A DNA stretch of 5,971 bases from VFZL01 sp046734915 (GCA_046734915.1 JBKPSC010000278.1:1-5971), one strand, 5' to 3'; shown: positions 1 through 5,971, numbered from the stretch's first letter. The notes: generated by a model not told the origin, from the letters alone. Numbers and translations are program-made.

Positions 1-1074
1 GACAATGCGAACGTCCACCGCGGCGTCCACCTGCTCAGCGAGCGCGCCACCCAAGCGTTCGAGGACGCCCGCGCCACGGTGCAGCGCTTCATCAACGCAG
101 CCTCCGCGCGCGAAATCGTCTTCACGCGCAACGCCACCGAAGGCATCAATCTGGTGGCCCAGACGTTCGGGCGTACACGTCTTGGCCCGGGAGACGAGGT
201 GGTGATCTCCGCCATGGAGCACCACTCCAACATCGTGCCCTGGCAGATGGTGTGTGAGGAAAAGGGCGCGTCGCTGCGGGTGATTCCGATCACTGACGAG
301 GGGGCGCTGCAGCTCGAGGAGTACGAGCGGCTTCTCGGGTCCCACACGAAGCTGGTCTCGATCGTCCATCTATCGAACGTGCTCGGGACGATCAATCCCG
401 TCCAGCAGATGATTGCGACGGCGCATCGCCGTGCCGTGCCGGTGCTGATCGACGGATCCCAGGCGGTGCATCACATGACGGTGGACGTCCAGGCGCTCGA
501 CGCCGACTTCTACGTGTTCACGGGCCACAAGCTGTACGGACCGACCGGGATTGGCGTGTTGTACGGCAAGGAGCGCCTGCTCGAGGAGATGCCGCCGTAT
601 CAGGGTGGCGGCGACATGATCAAGTCGGTCACGTTCGAGAAGACCACATACAACGCCCTGCCGTACAAATTCGAAGCGGGGACGCCGAACATCGCGGACG
701 CGATAGGGTTGGCGGCGGCGGTGGATTACGTCACCGGGATCGGGATGGATCGCATCTCGGCCCACGAACGTGAGCTGCTGGCGTACGGAACGGCGGCGCT
801 GTCGGGGGTGCCGGGCCTGACGCTCATCGGAACGGCGGCGGAGAAGTCGAGCGTGCTCTCGTTCGTGATGGAGGGCGTGCACCCGCACGACATCGGCACC
901 GTCGTCGATCAGGAAGGCGTCGCGATCCGCACGGGGCACCACTGCGCTCAGCCCCTGATGGAGCGGTTGGGCATTCCCGCCACCGCGCGCGCGTCGCTGG
1001 CGCTGTATAACACCCGCGAGGAGATCGACATCCTCGTCGCGGCGCTCCACAAGGTCCGCCGACTCTTTACATGA
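1..1074 (+). CDS. sufS: SufS cysteine desulfurase (5' end outside window)
   Basis: PLP-dependent group II cysteine desulfurase. It converts L-cysteine to alanine and leaves a persulfide on its active-site cysteine, for Fe-S cluster assembly in the cytoplasm. The frame is open from base 1 (DNANVHRGVHLLSERAT matches the usual SufS N-terminal region), so the ATG/GTG starts inside the frame are not the real start. About 50 residues are missing compared with the usual ~405; 357 are present. Visible motifs: ATEGINLVA, the substrate-side EHHSN, DGSQAVHH (the Asp and His near the PLP ring), FTGHKLYGPTG with the PLP lysine at nt 529-531, and RTGHHCAQP with the catalytic cysteine at nt 943-945. The protein ends in the normal small C-terminal domain with stop TGA 1072-1074. 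It is followed by sufU after 81 bp, and the two very likely share an operon. No disruption is visible. Identification is by family motifs. Confidence 0.97.
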   Translation, partial: DNANVHRGVHLLSERATQAFEDARATVQRFINAASAREIVFTRNATEGINLVAQTFGRTRLGPGDEVVISAMEHHSNIVPWQMVCEEKGASLRVIPITDEGALQLEEYERLLGSHTKLVSIVHLSNVLGTINPVQQMIATAHRRAVPVLIDGSQAVHHMTVDVQALDADFYVFTGHKLYGPTGIGVLYGKERLLEEMPPYQGGGDMIKSVTFEKTTYNALPYKFEAGTPNIADAIGLAAAVDYVTGIGMDRISAHERELLAYGTAALSGVPGLTLIGTAAEKSSVLSFVMEGVHPHDIGTVVDQEGVAIRTGHHCAQPLMERLGIPATARASLALYNTREEIDILVAALHKVRRLFT

Positions 1075-1155
1075 CGTACCGGGGGTCCGGCTGCGAAATG
1101 TCGGTTGACGCGTGTGGTTGTTCCCGTCCGGCGCTCCGGATTGCGAGGCTTGCCA

Positions 1156-1614
1156 GTGTCCGATCTTCGGGAGCTGTATCAAGAGGTCATCCTCGACCAT
1201 AACCGCCGGCCGCGCAACTTCCGCGCGATTGAAGGCGCCAACCGGCACGCTGAGGGCTACAACCCGCTCTGCGGGGATCGGCTGTCGCTCTACCTGAAGG
1301 TCGAGGACGGAGTGATCACGGACGCCAGCTTCCAGGGATCGGGATGCGCGATCTCGAAAGCGTCGGCGTCGATGATGACCGACAGCGTCAAGGGGAAAAC
1401 GTTGAGCGAGGCCCGCGGCATGTTCGAGCAATTCCACCAGATGGTGACCGGGAACGCCGACCCACTCGCCAATCCAGAACGGCTGGGCAAGCTGGCCGTG
1501 TTCGAAGGCGTCCGCAACTACCCGGCGCGCGTGAAATGCGCGAGCCTCGCCTGGCACACGCTTCGCTCCGCGGTCGACGCGAAGGACGAGGTCGTGTCGA
1601 CAGAAGCGGAGTAG
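1156..1614 (+). CDS. sufU: SufU, zinc-dependent sulfur acceptor for SufS
   Basis: SufU/IscU-fold protein of 152 residues (B. subtilis SufU is about 147). In the SufU family it takes the persulfide from SufS by zinc-ligand exchange and passes the sulfur on to the SUF scaffold. The zinc ligand set is visible: C39 and D41 in NPLCGD, C64 in GSGCAIS, and C128 in RVKCASLAW. The 63-residue stretch between C64 and C128 contains the extra segment that separates SufU from IscU. I chose GTG 1156 because it gives the conserved family start SDLRELYQEVILDHNRRPRNF and has a GAGG Shine-Dalgarno at 1145-1148, 7 nt upstream. A longer form from TTG 1105 would add 17 arginine/valine-rich residues with no family support. 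It lies 81 bp after sufS and 14 bp before the sufT-like gene, in the same direction. Confidence 0.95.
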   Translation: MSDLRELYQEVILDHNRRPRNFRAIEGANRHAEGYNPLCGDRLSLYLKVEDGVITDASFQGSGCAISKASASMMTDSVKGKTLSEARGMFEQFHQMVTGNADPLANPERLGKLAVFEGVRNYPARVKCASLAWHTLRSAVDAKDEVVSTEAE

Positions 1615-1628
1615 CGCGAGCGACGGCC

Positions 1629-2057
1629 ATGACTGACAACATCATCAAGCTCACCGACGTACATGCGGCGCGCGCCGAAGAGGGGGCGCGAGTGGCTTCG
1701 CATGCGGGCGCGACAGCCGGCGCGATCTTCGAGCGTCGTGACTCCGTCAGGACTGTCGCGATGCAACCGCAGATTGTCGAGGTGCTCTCGACGATCTTTG
1801 ACCCCGAGATCCCCGTCAACATCTACGAACTCGGCCTCATCTACGAGATCGCCGTCGACTCCGACGACGTGGTCGGTGTTCGCATGACGTTGACGGCGCC
1901 TGGCTGCCCCGCCGCTCGGAGCCTTCCCGTCGAAGTCGTCAACAAGCTGAAGCAACTCCCCGGCATCGCCGACGCCCACGTTGACATCGTCTGGGACCCA
2001 CCTTGGGACAAAGACCGGATGTCGGACGCCGCGAAGCTGCAACTCGGGATGTTTTGA
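1629..2057 (+). CDS. sufT: SufT-like MIP18/DUF59 Fe-S assembly protein
   Basis: Small MIP18-family (DUF59) protein of the kind found at the end of SUF operons, an auxiliary factor for Fe-S protein maturation. From ATG 1629 it has 142 residues. The domain runs from about residue 46 to the end. Visible signatures: FDPEIPVNIYELGLIYEI (residues 57-74), TAPGCPAA with the conserved cysteine C93, and DPPWDKDRMSDAAKLQLG (123-140). Residues 1-44 are a poorly conserved extension. A second start, ATG 1761, would give 98 residues covering only the domain and has an AGGA at 1749-1752 with 8 nt spacing, a better ribosome site than the one at 1629. I prefer 1629 because it begins 14 nt after sufU and extended N-termini are common in the family, but the start is uncertain. 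An insertion sequence begins 8 bp after the stop, so any native terminator is displaced. Confidence 0.9.
   Translation: MTDNIIKLTDVHAARAEEGARVASHAGATAGAIFERRDSVRTVAMQPQIVEVLSTIFDPEIPVNIYELGLIYEIAVDSDDVVGVRMTLTAPGCPAARSLPVEVVNKLKQLPGIADAHVDIVWDPPWDKDRMSDAAKLQLGMF
1749..1763 (+). promoter_or_regulatory. Possible internal ribosome site and alternative sufT start
   Basis: AGGA at 1749-1752, followed after 8 nt by ATG 1761, is in frame with the SufT-like gene. The shorter product would start MQPQIVEVL, just before the conserved domain. This could be the real start or an internal one; the sequence alone does not decide. Confidence 0.4.
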
Positions 2058-2065
2058 CGGCGTTC

Positions 2066-2088
2066 TGTTCCACATCTCAGCCGACTCC
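2066..2088 (+). repeat. Terminal inverted repeat (transposase 3' side)
   Basis: TGTTCCACATCTCAGCCGAC followed by TCC. It pairs with the reverse complement of 3185-3207 at 21 of 23 positions (mismatches at 2073 and 2086). Its outer edge is 8 bp after the sufT stop codon. Confidence 0.92.
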
Positions 2089-2092
2089 CTGA

Positions 2093-3151
2093 TCACGCCG
2101 CACGCTCGTAGTAATTCAGCAATCCTCCCAGGCGCGAGCGCCGACGCACGCGGCCGACCGCGTCGGCCACGGGCGTCGCCGTGATCAGCCGGTTGTCGAG
2201 TCCTTGGTGATTCCGTTCGAGATGATAGTGCTCCACAAACTCCGTGATCGCGCGTCGGAAGTGCCGCTCCCCCAGCGGAATCATTCGATCGAGACATTCT
2301 TCCTTGATCGACCGAACGAATCGCTCGGCGTGCGCATTCGCGTTCGGGGCGCGCTCTGGTGTGACGACCACGCGGATGCCGGCGGCGTCAAACCGTTGTC
2401 GGACGGCGCGGCTCCATTTCCGGTCCCGATCGCAGATCAGCACACGATGTCCGACCAGCACGCCGTCATCTGCCGCCGTCACGAGGCGTACGATCTGGCT
2501 CATGAACACGTCATTGGGATGGGGCGTGGAGCCGAGTATGTAGACGCGGCGCGAGGCGAGATCCATGACGAAGACGGTGTAGTACGTGACCAACCCGCGC
2601 CACGTCCACACTTCGGTTGTGAAGAAGTCAGCCGCGGCGATGACGCCCCAGTGCGCCTTGAGAAACGTCTGCCATGAGGTCGGCCGCTGCGGTACGGGTG
2701 GAAGACCAGCCGCCTTGAGGATGCGCCGAATCGTTGATCGCCCCACGCGGTGCCGCACGTTCTTCAGCGCACCTTGGATCCGCGTGTAACCCCACGTCGG
2801 ATTCTCCTCCGCCATGCGGACGACAAGTCGCCGGATCTCGAGCAACACGCCGCGCCGTCCGGCCTTTCGGCCGTACGTCCATTTCCGCGCGATCAACTGC
2901 CGATGCCAGCGCAACAAGGTGTCCGGCGTCGCGATCGTGGCGATCTCCCGCAAGGCCGCTCGGCCCACCCGGTATGCTCGCGCGGCCAGCCGCCGGCGAT
3001 CGTCATCGGTCAGGCGCACGCGCCGGGTGCCCAACTGGCGGCGGAGGCACTGGTTTTCTTCGATCAAATAGACGACGACCTCCCGTTCCCGCCGGGCCAG
3101 CCAGCCGGTCACGGCCATCAGCAGCAGCTGGAAGGCGCAGGCGTCGATCAC
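2093..3151 (-). CDS. DDE (retroviral-integrase fold) transposase of the IS
   Basis: Intact 352-residue single-ORF transposase. Order of parts: an N-terminal hydrophobic/heptad-like segment (VVVYLIEENQCLRRQLG, about 26-41); a helix-turn-helix region with TLLRWHRQLIARKWTYGRK (78-96); a second HTH_21-like helix region with NPTWGYTRIQGALKN (117-131) and STIRRILKAAGLPP (139-152); then the rve catalytic core. The catalytic triad is visible: D175 in IAAADFFT, D241 in LICDRDRKW and E276 in NAHAERF. The D241-E276 spacing of 35 is the D(35)E of this superfamily. The C-terminus carries HYHLERNHQGLDN, typical of integrase-core transposases. The start is GTG 3149-3151; no clear Shine-Dalgarno precedes it, so a later start such as ATG 3116-3118 is possible. 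No frameshift between orfA and orfB is needed, unlike classical IS3. It appears functional. Confidence 0.93.
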   Translation of the reverse strand: MIDACAFQLLLMAVTGWLARREREVVVYLIEENQCLRRQLGTRRVRLTDDDRRRLAARAYRVGRAALREIATIATPDTLLRWHRQLIARKWTYGRKAGRRGVLLEIRRLVVRMAEENPTWGYTRIQGALKNVRHRVGRSTIRRILKAAGLPPVPQRPTSWQTFLKAHWGVIAAADFFTTEVWTWRGLVTYYTVFVMDLASRRVYILGSTPHPNDVFMSQIVRLVTAADDGVLVGHRVLICDRDRKWSRAVRQRFDAAGIRVVVTPERAPNANAHAERFVRSIKEECLDRMIPLGERHFRRAITEFVEHYHLERNHQGLDNRLITATPVADAVGRVRRRSRLGGLLNYYERAA

Positions 3152-3160
3152 GGGCCGGAG

Positions 3161-3169
3161 CTTATATCA
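3161..3169 (-). promoter_or_regulatory. Possible extended -10 element for the transposase
   Basis: The minus strand reads TGATATAAG, a TGn plus TATAAG extended -10, between the inverted repeat and the transposase start. No convincing -35 is seen. It lies only about 10 nt before the GTG, which would give an almost leaderless transcript. Weak call. Confidence 0.3.
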
Positions 3170-3184
3170 CGTCCCCGCCAGGAA

Positions 3185-3207
3185 GGCGTCGGCTGAGATA
3201 TGGAACA
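3185..3207 (-). repeat. Terminal inverted repeat (transposase 5' side)
   Basis: Read on the minus strand it is TGTTCCATATCTCAGCCGAC followed by GCC, matching the other end at 21 of 23 positions. Its outer base marks the point where the DUF5916 pseudogene is cut off. Confidence 0.92.
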
Positions 3208-3689
3208 CTACGCGTTCGTCACTTCGAACGAGATCTGATCGCTCGACTCCAATTCAGTGCCCAAAATGCCCGTTCAGCACGCGCGATTCGAGCGATCCGG
3301 ACGTGGCGTTCTCGACGTGTTCAACGCTGCCGTCCCACGTGAACTTGCGAACCAACGTGATGTTCTTCGGCCGCGGACTGAACCTGAGCTGGCCAAACGA
3401 TCGATTGATATGCAACTTCTTCCCGGACGTCGGCTATGTGCGCCGTTCCGATAAACCCGCCAAAAGGCTTCTCGCGTTGATAGACATCGTCATTGAGCGT
3501 CCCGTCGACACGCAGAGGCGAGGTCAGCTTGATGGCGCGCATGGTAGCCTGCCCGTTGGGGCCGCGAGTCATCACTTCTGGTGCAATGGGTGGCACAGGT
3601 ATGTCGGCCGGAGAAGCCGGCTGCGCGAACGCGTCCCCCGAAACGAGCGCGCACAAAATGACTGCACACGAATTGAAAAGATGCCGCAA
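3208..3689 (-). pseudogene. Decayed paralogue of CBM9-like/DUF5916 outer-membrane protein
   Basis: Broken copy of the gene at 3910-5971. It starts at TTG 3687-3689 with a likely signal peptide (hydrophobic FNSCAVILCALVSGDAFAQP). The start of the CBM9-like domain follows (TMRAIKLTSPLRVDGTLNDD, then VYQREKPFGGFI, to about nt 3453); the last part lines up with YQDVHPASGFI of the intact copy at identical spacing. The next roughly 420 codons are missing. Nucleotides 3401-3452 hold a barrel segment in inverted orientation. The minus strand resumes at about 3400 with SFGQLRFSPRPKNITLVRKF, matching AQARFSPRPKNIKSVRKF of the intact copy. At nt level 3358-3382 and 4566-4590 agree at 23 of 25 bases. One extra G in the run TTTGGGC shifts the frame near 3262-3268; after it TELESSDQISFEV matches VEFQSSDRFSVGV. 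The gene is cut off at the IS end (3207), losing about 170 C-terminal codons. It cannot make a barrel. Confidence 0.88.
3401..3452 (+). other. Inverted micro-segment inside the DUF5916 pseudogene
   Basis: On the plus strand this stretch encodes NFFPDVGYVRRSD (3414-3452), preceded by TCGATTGAT (SID) and a one-base slip. It corresponds to SIDRNFNPEVGFLRRSD of the intact copy, which is encoded on the minus strand. Of 38 aligned bases (3414-3451 against the minus-strand sense of the intact gene), 28 agree. The pseudogene sequence on both sides is minus-strand sense, so the segment has been flipped in place. Its edge lies in overlapping palindromes CGATCG (3398-3403) and ATCGAT (3400-3405). Confidence 0.8.
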
Positions 3690-3909
3690 GTGTCTCGCGC
3701 TCCGGAACGCTGGAGAAGTGCCGTGGCGACCGGCCGTGATGGTACTCGATGCGATGGCGGATGGCGAAGTCTGAGATCCACCGCACGCTGAAGAACCCGC
3801 TCGGCGCCCGGTGCCTTCCTCGGCTCGGCGCCCCCGGCAACGAGCCGCTCAACAGCGGAGCATCGCGCGGGCGACAGCCCCGGTCAGAGCGATGCCCTTC
3901 CGCGGATGA
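3690..3909. other. Intergenic gap between DUF5916 gene and its pseudogene
   Basis: 220 bp with no supported gene in any frame. It has a direct repeat CTCGGCGCCC (3810-3819 and 3824-3833), a 7-bp inverted pair CGGCTCG/CGAGCCG (3821-3827, 3841-3847), and a small hairpin CCGCT-CAAC-AGCGG (3845-3858). None is followed by a T run on the minus strand, so I do not call a terminator. A promoter for the pseudogene is not evident. Confidence 0.6.
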
Positions 3910-5971
3910 TCAGAATCGGAAGAAGCGGTTCACTTTTACGACGAACGATCGGTTCTGCAGGTCGGGCATGCCGATCAGGGTTTCGCTCAGGCGTTCCTCG
4001 TTGTAGACAACAAAGAGTTCGCTGCCCGGACGGTACTCCCAGCGCATGCGCGCGTTCGCACTCACGGTGTGCGTGCTCGAGTTGTACTGCACGAGCGCGC
4101 TCGCGAAAAGCAGCGGTGTCATCGTGTACGTGACGCGCGAGCCAAGCAGCTCGGTCGTGAACGATCCGGTCGGCAGCTCGATCCAGTTGATGGAGACGCT
4201 GGGTTCGACCGAGAGCCGTGGCGAGACGTTGATGCGCGAGCGGTTCCAAGTGATCGCCGTGCGATCGCCGTTGTAAAAGGTGCCCTTCTCGAACAGGACA
4301 TTGGCCGACACACGCCGCTGCTGGCCCATGTTGTAGCCGATGCGTCCCGTTGTGAACTCGTAGCCGCCGGCGGGCACCCGGGCGCCAGGAACGATCGTGA
4401 ACGGCCGCAGCAGTAGTTCGTAGTCCTGGTTCACGCCAACGCTGAAGCGATCGCTGCTCTGGAACTCGACGGCGAACTCGCCGTCGGAGATCCGCGTCGT
4501 CAGGCGGCCCGCGCTGTCTTCGATGTAGGTGAATTGTCCGATTCCCGAAAACTTCCGCACCGACTTGATGTTCTTTGGACGCGGACTGAAGCGGGCCTGC
4601 GCGTAGTTCTTGCGCAGGTCGCTCCGGCGCAGGAACCCGACCTCCGGGTTGAAGTTCCTGTCGATCGAGAGGCGCTCCAGCTGGAGGCCGTAGCGGTCAC
4701 CGGCGTACTCCATCTGCGCGCGGTAGCTCACGTCGTCCTTGTCCACTCCTTCGGACTGCGTCTGCGCGAGATAGGTGGCGAACGTCAGGTTATTGAAGAA
4801 CGCGAACGTGCCGTCGACGCCGTACGCCCGGTTCGCACCGGGCAGCAGCTGCGACTCCGAGCGGTTCGTCGCAAGCACGCCGATACTGCTGCGGCGTAGG
4901 ATGTCACGCTTGACGCGGACCACCGTGAAGTTGGTGGCCAGCGCGGCTGCGGATGGTTCGTCGCGCGTCTGCATGTTGACGAACCCGATCTGGTAGCGAC
5001 CCAACCGGCCGGTGACGCGGCCACCGCCCCAGATTGGAACCTCGCGGTTGTTCGCGAGGCCGATGCGGCGGCTGTAGAAGAGCAGCGGCAGGTCGGAGGT
5101 GGCCTGCGCGGAAGGGGCGAAAGTGTTGTTACCAAAGGTGAAGAGTCCCTGATTCTCCAGAAAGAAGTCACGCTTCTCAGGGAAGAAGAGGCTGAAGCGG
5201 GTCAGGTTCACCTGCTGCTCGTCGGCCTCGACCTGCGCGAAGTCGGTGTTGTAGGTCAAGTCGGCGGTCAGGTTCTGCGTGATGCTGTACTTCGCGTCCA
5301 CGCCGATGTCGCCGTCCGGATCGTTGGACCTTTGCGGGGTGGAGACATTGTCGGTGGTCACGTCGGCGATGACATAGGGCTTGACCTCGAGGTTGTGCGA
5401 CGGGGGCGGTGCCTCGAGACCGACGAGATTCGCGTAGAGCGATGCCGAGAAATCGGCGCGGCCGAGCCCAAGCGCCGGCGGCACGGTGGTCAGATAGGAG
5501 ATCTCGTTCTTCCATTTATTCGAGGGCCGCGCCTGGAATCCCCAGTCCTGCGCGGCTCCTGGTGCGTAACGGATCGACTTGAACGGCACGGCGCCTTCGA
5601 TGGTCCAGCCGCCCTCGAAGCGGCCGGCCGAGAGTGTCCACACCGGATTCCAGTCGGTGTTCATTTGCCGCTCGTTCGTGCTCTGGATGTCGGTGCGGGC
5701 TCCGAGCGCGTTGGCTTCGAAGAGGATAGCGTTTCGGCGATCGCGGAAAGTGTCGAACGCGAACTCGACGGAGTCGCCCTGACGGATGTTGCCGCTGTCG
5801 CGCCGCATCTCGTTCGCAATCATCCGGTCGGGCTGACTCTCCCAGGCGCGAAAACTCACGTACACGTTCTCATTGTCGTAGAAGACCCAGACGTCGGTCC
5901 GCTCAGTAGCGGGCTGGCCGCCATCTGGTTCCATCTGGATGAATCCGGAGGCGGGATGCACGTCCTGGTAG
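3910..5971 (-). CDS. CBM9-like/DUF5916 outer-membrane beta-barrel protein (5' end outside window)
   Basis: Large predicted outer-membrane protein, open at the right edge; 686 codons are visible and about 70 N-terminal ones (signal peptide, first strands) are missing, judged from the paralogue. The GTG at 5961 is internal: the frame continues upstream as YQD. Numbering from that GTG: residues 1 to about 180 are a carbohydrate-binding-family-9-like domain (TDVWVFYDNENVYVSFRAWE 22-41, GDSVEFAFDTFRDRRNA 62-78, GGWTIEGAVPFKSIRY 117-132, WGFQARPSNKWKNE 140-153). From about 190 comes the DUF5916 barrel with its hallmark TDFAQVEADEQQVNLTRF (239-256) and FFPEKRDFFLEN (259-270), then NFNPEVGFLRRSDLRKN (436-452) and ARFSPRPKN. 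Alternating amphipathic strands continue to a C-terminal ...VNRFFRF, the terminal phenylalanine recognised by the BAM machinery. The substrate or role of the family is not known to me; cell-envelope glycan or nutrient handling is only a guess. No frameshift is visible. Confidence 0.9.
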   Translation of the reverse strand, partial: YQDVHPASGFIQMEPDGGQPATERTDVWVFYDNENVYVSFRAWESQPDRMIANEMRRDSGNIRQGDSVEFAFDTFRDRRNAILFEANALGARTDIQSTNERQMNTDWNPVWTLSAGRFEGGWTIEGAVPFKSIRYAPGAAQDWGFQARPSNKWKNEISYLTTVPPALGLGRADFSASLYANLVGLEAPPPSHNLEVKPYVIADVTTDNVSTPQRSNDPDGDIGVDAKYSITQNLTADLTYNTDFAQVEADEQQVNLTRFSLFFPEKRDFFLENQGLFTFGNNTFAPSAQATSDLPLLFYSRRIGLANNREVPIWGGGRVTGRLGRYQIGFVNMQTRDEPSAAALATNFTVVRVKRDILRRSSIGVLATNRSESQLLPGANRAYGVDGTFAFFNNLTFATYLAQTQSEGVDKDDVSYRAQMEYAGDRYGLQLERLSIDRNFNPEVGFLRRSDLRKNYAQARFSPRPKNIKSVRKFSGIGQFTYIEDSAGRLTTRISDGEFAVEFQSSDRFSVGVNQDYELLLRPFTIVPGARVPAGGYEFTTGRIGYNMGQQRRVSANVLFEKGTFYNGDRTAITWNRSRINVSPRLSVEPSVSINWIELPTGSFTTELLGSRVTYTMTPLLFASALVQYNSSTHTVSANARMRWEYRPGSELFVVYNEERLSETLIGMPDLQNRSFVVKVNRFFRF

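Larger units (their letters stand above)
2066..3207 (-). mobile_element. Complete insertion sequence, 1142 bp, DDE (rve) type
   Basis: Bounded by 23-bp imperfect inverted repeats at 2066-2088 and 3185-3207 with TG...CA termini, typical of integrase-type (IS3/IS481-like) elements. It encodes one uninterrupted transposase on the minus strand, 33 nt from one repeat and 4 nt from the other. The transposase stop faces the sufT stop (tail to tail), so the element points away from the DUF5916 locus. The immediate 3-5 bp flanks (CGTTC on the left, CTACG on the right) do not match, so no simple target duplication is present. A GCGTTC occurs directly left of the element (2060-2065) and again 4 bp beyond the right end (3212-3217), which may be chance. 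The exact IS family cannot be assigned by eye. Confidence 0.92.

Noticed and set aside
1098..1200. Short frame from ATG 1098 between sufS and sufU (MSVDACGCSRPALR...)
   Set aside because: It has about 34 codons, no ribosome site, overlaps the sufU start in another frame and has no recognisable motif.
370..1557. Long minus-strand open frame (395 codons) opposite sufS and sufU
   Set aside because: It is antisense to two clearly identified genes, is arginine/histidine-rich as expected for a GC-rich shadow frame, and has no family motifs.
1518..2297. Minus-strand open frame of 259 codons across the sufT and IS end
   Set aside because: It crosses the boundary of the insertion sequence and is antisense to sufU and sufT; composition is that of a shadow frame.
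2093..3151. Phage or conjugative integrase instead of a transposase
   Set aside because: The DDE triad, the helix-turn-helix regions and flanking terminal inverted repeats fit an insertion sequence; no tyrosine or serine recombinase motifs and no phage neighbours are seen.
2060..3217. GCGTTC direct repeats (2060-2065, 3212-3217) as a target-site duplication
   Set aside because: The right copy is 4 bp away from the inverted repeat, whereas the left one is directly adjacent. A 6-bp match with an offset may be chance, so it is recorded only as a possibility.
3303..3791. Plus-strand open frame of 162 codons
   Set aside because: Only its short internal stretch (3401-3452) has a meaningful match, which is explained by inversion of a DUF5916 fragment. 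The rest is antisense to the relic's signal peptide and N-terminal domain.
3821..3858. Inverted pairs downstream of the DUF5916 gene as a terminator
   Set aside because: Stems are short (5-7 bp) and no T run follows on the minus strand; similar chance pairs are common in GC-rich DNA.

Overview
The window reads as a GC-rich Gram-negative chromosome. The combination of a SufU-type SUF operon, a large CBM9-like/DUF5916 outer-membrane protein and a single-ORF integrase-type insertion sequence would fit Acidobacteriota (Vicinamibacteria-like). That taxonomic guess is an inference from gene content and composition only.

Layout. Positions 1-2057 (+) hold the 3' end of an iron-sulfur cluster assembly operon. 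It contains the C-terminal seven-eighths of the cysteine desulfurase SufS (open at the left edge), the zinc-dependent sulfur acceptor SufU, and a SufT-like MIP18/DUF59 protein. SufS takes sulfur from cysteine, SufU accepts it and passes it to the SUF scaffold (sufBCD would be expected upstream, outside the window), and SufT is a maturation or carrier factor. Positions 2066-3207 are a complete insertion sequence of 1142 bp. It has 23-bp terminal inverted repeats (21/23 matching, TG...CA ends) and one intact DDE transposase on the minus strand. It starts only 8 bp after the sufT stop codon.

Positions 3208-3689 (-) are a pseudogene of a CBM9-like/DUF5916 protein. It keeps the start codon, signal peptide and first part of the N-terminal domain. 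These are joined to a short barrel fragment that carries a small in-place inversion and a one-base frameshift, and the gene is cut off at the IS end. Positions 3910-5971 (-) are a nearly full-length intact DUF5916 outer-membrane protein, open at the right edge. The pseudogene lies directly downstream of it in the same orientation, so the two look like a tandem paralogue pair of which one has decayed.

I see no undescribed defence, RNA or regulatory system here. The most informative part is the decayed DUF5916 copy: deletion, a micro-inversion of about 52 bp with breakpoints near a CGATCG/ATCGAT palindrome, a frameshift, and truncation by an IS with no convincing target duplication. This suggests an IS-associated deletion that brought the suf operon end and the outer-membrane gene locus together.
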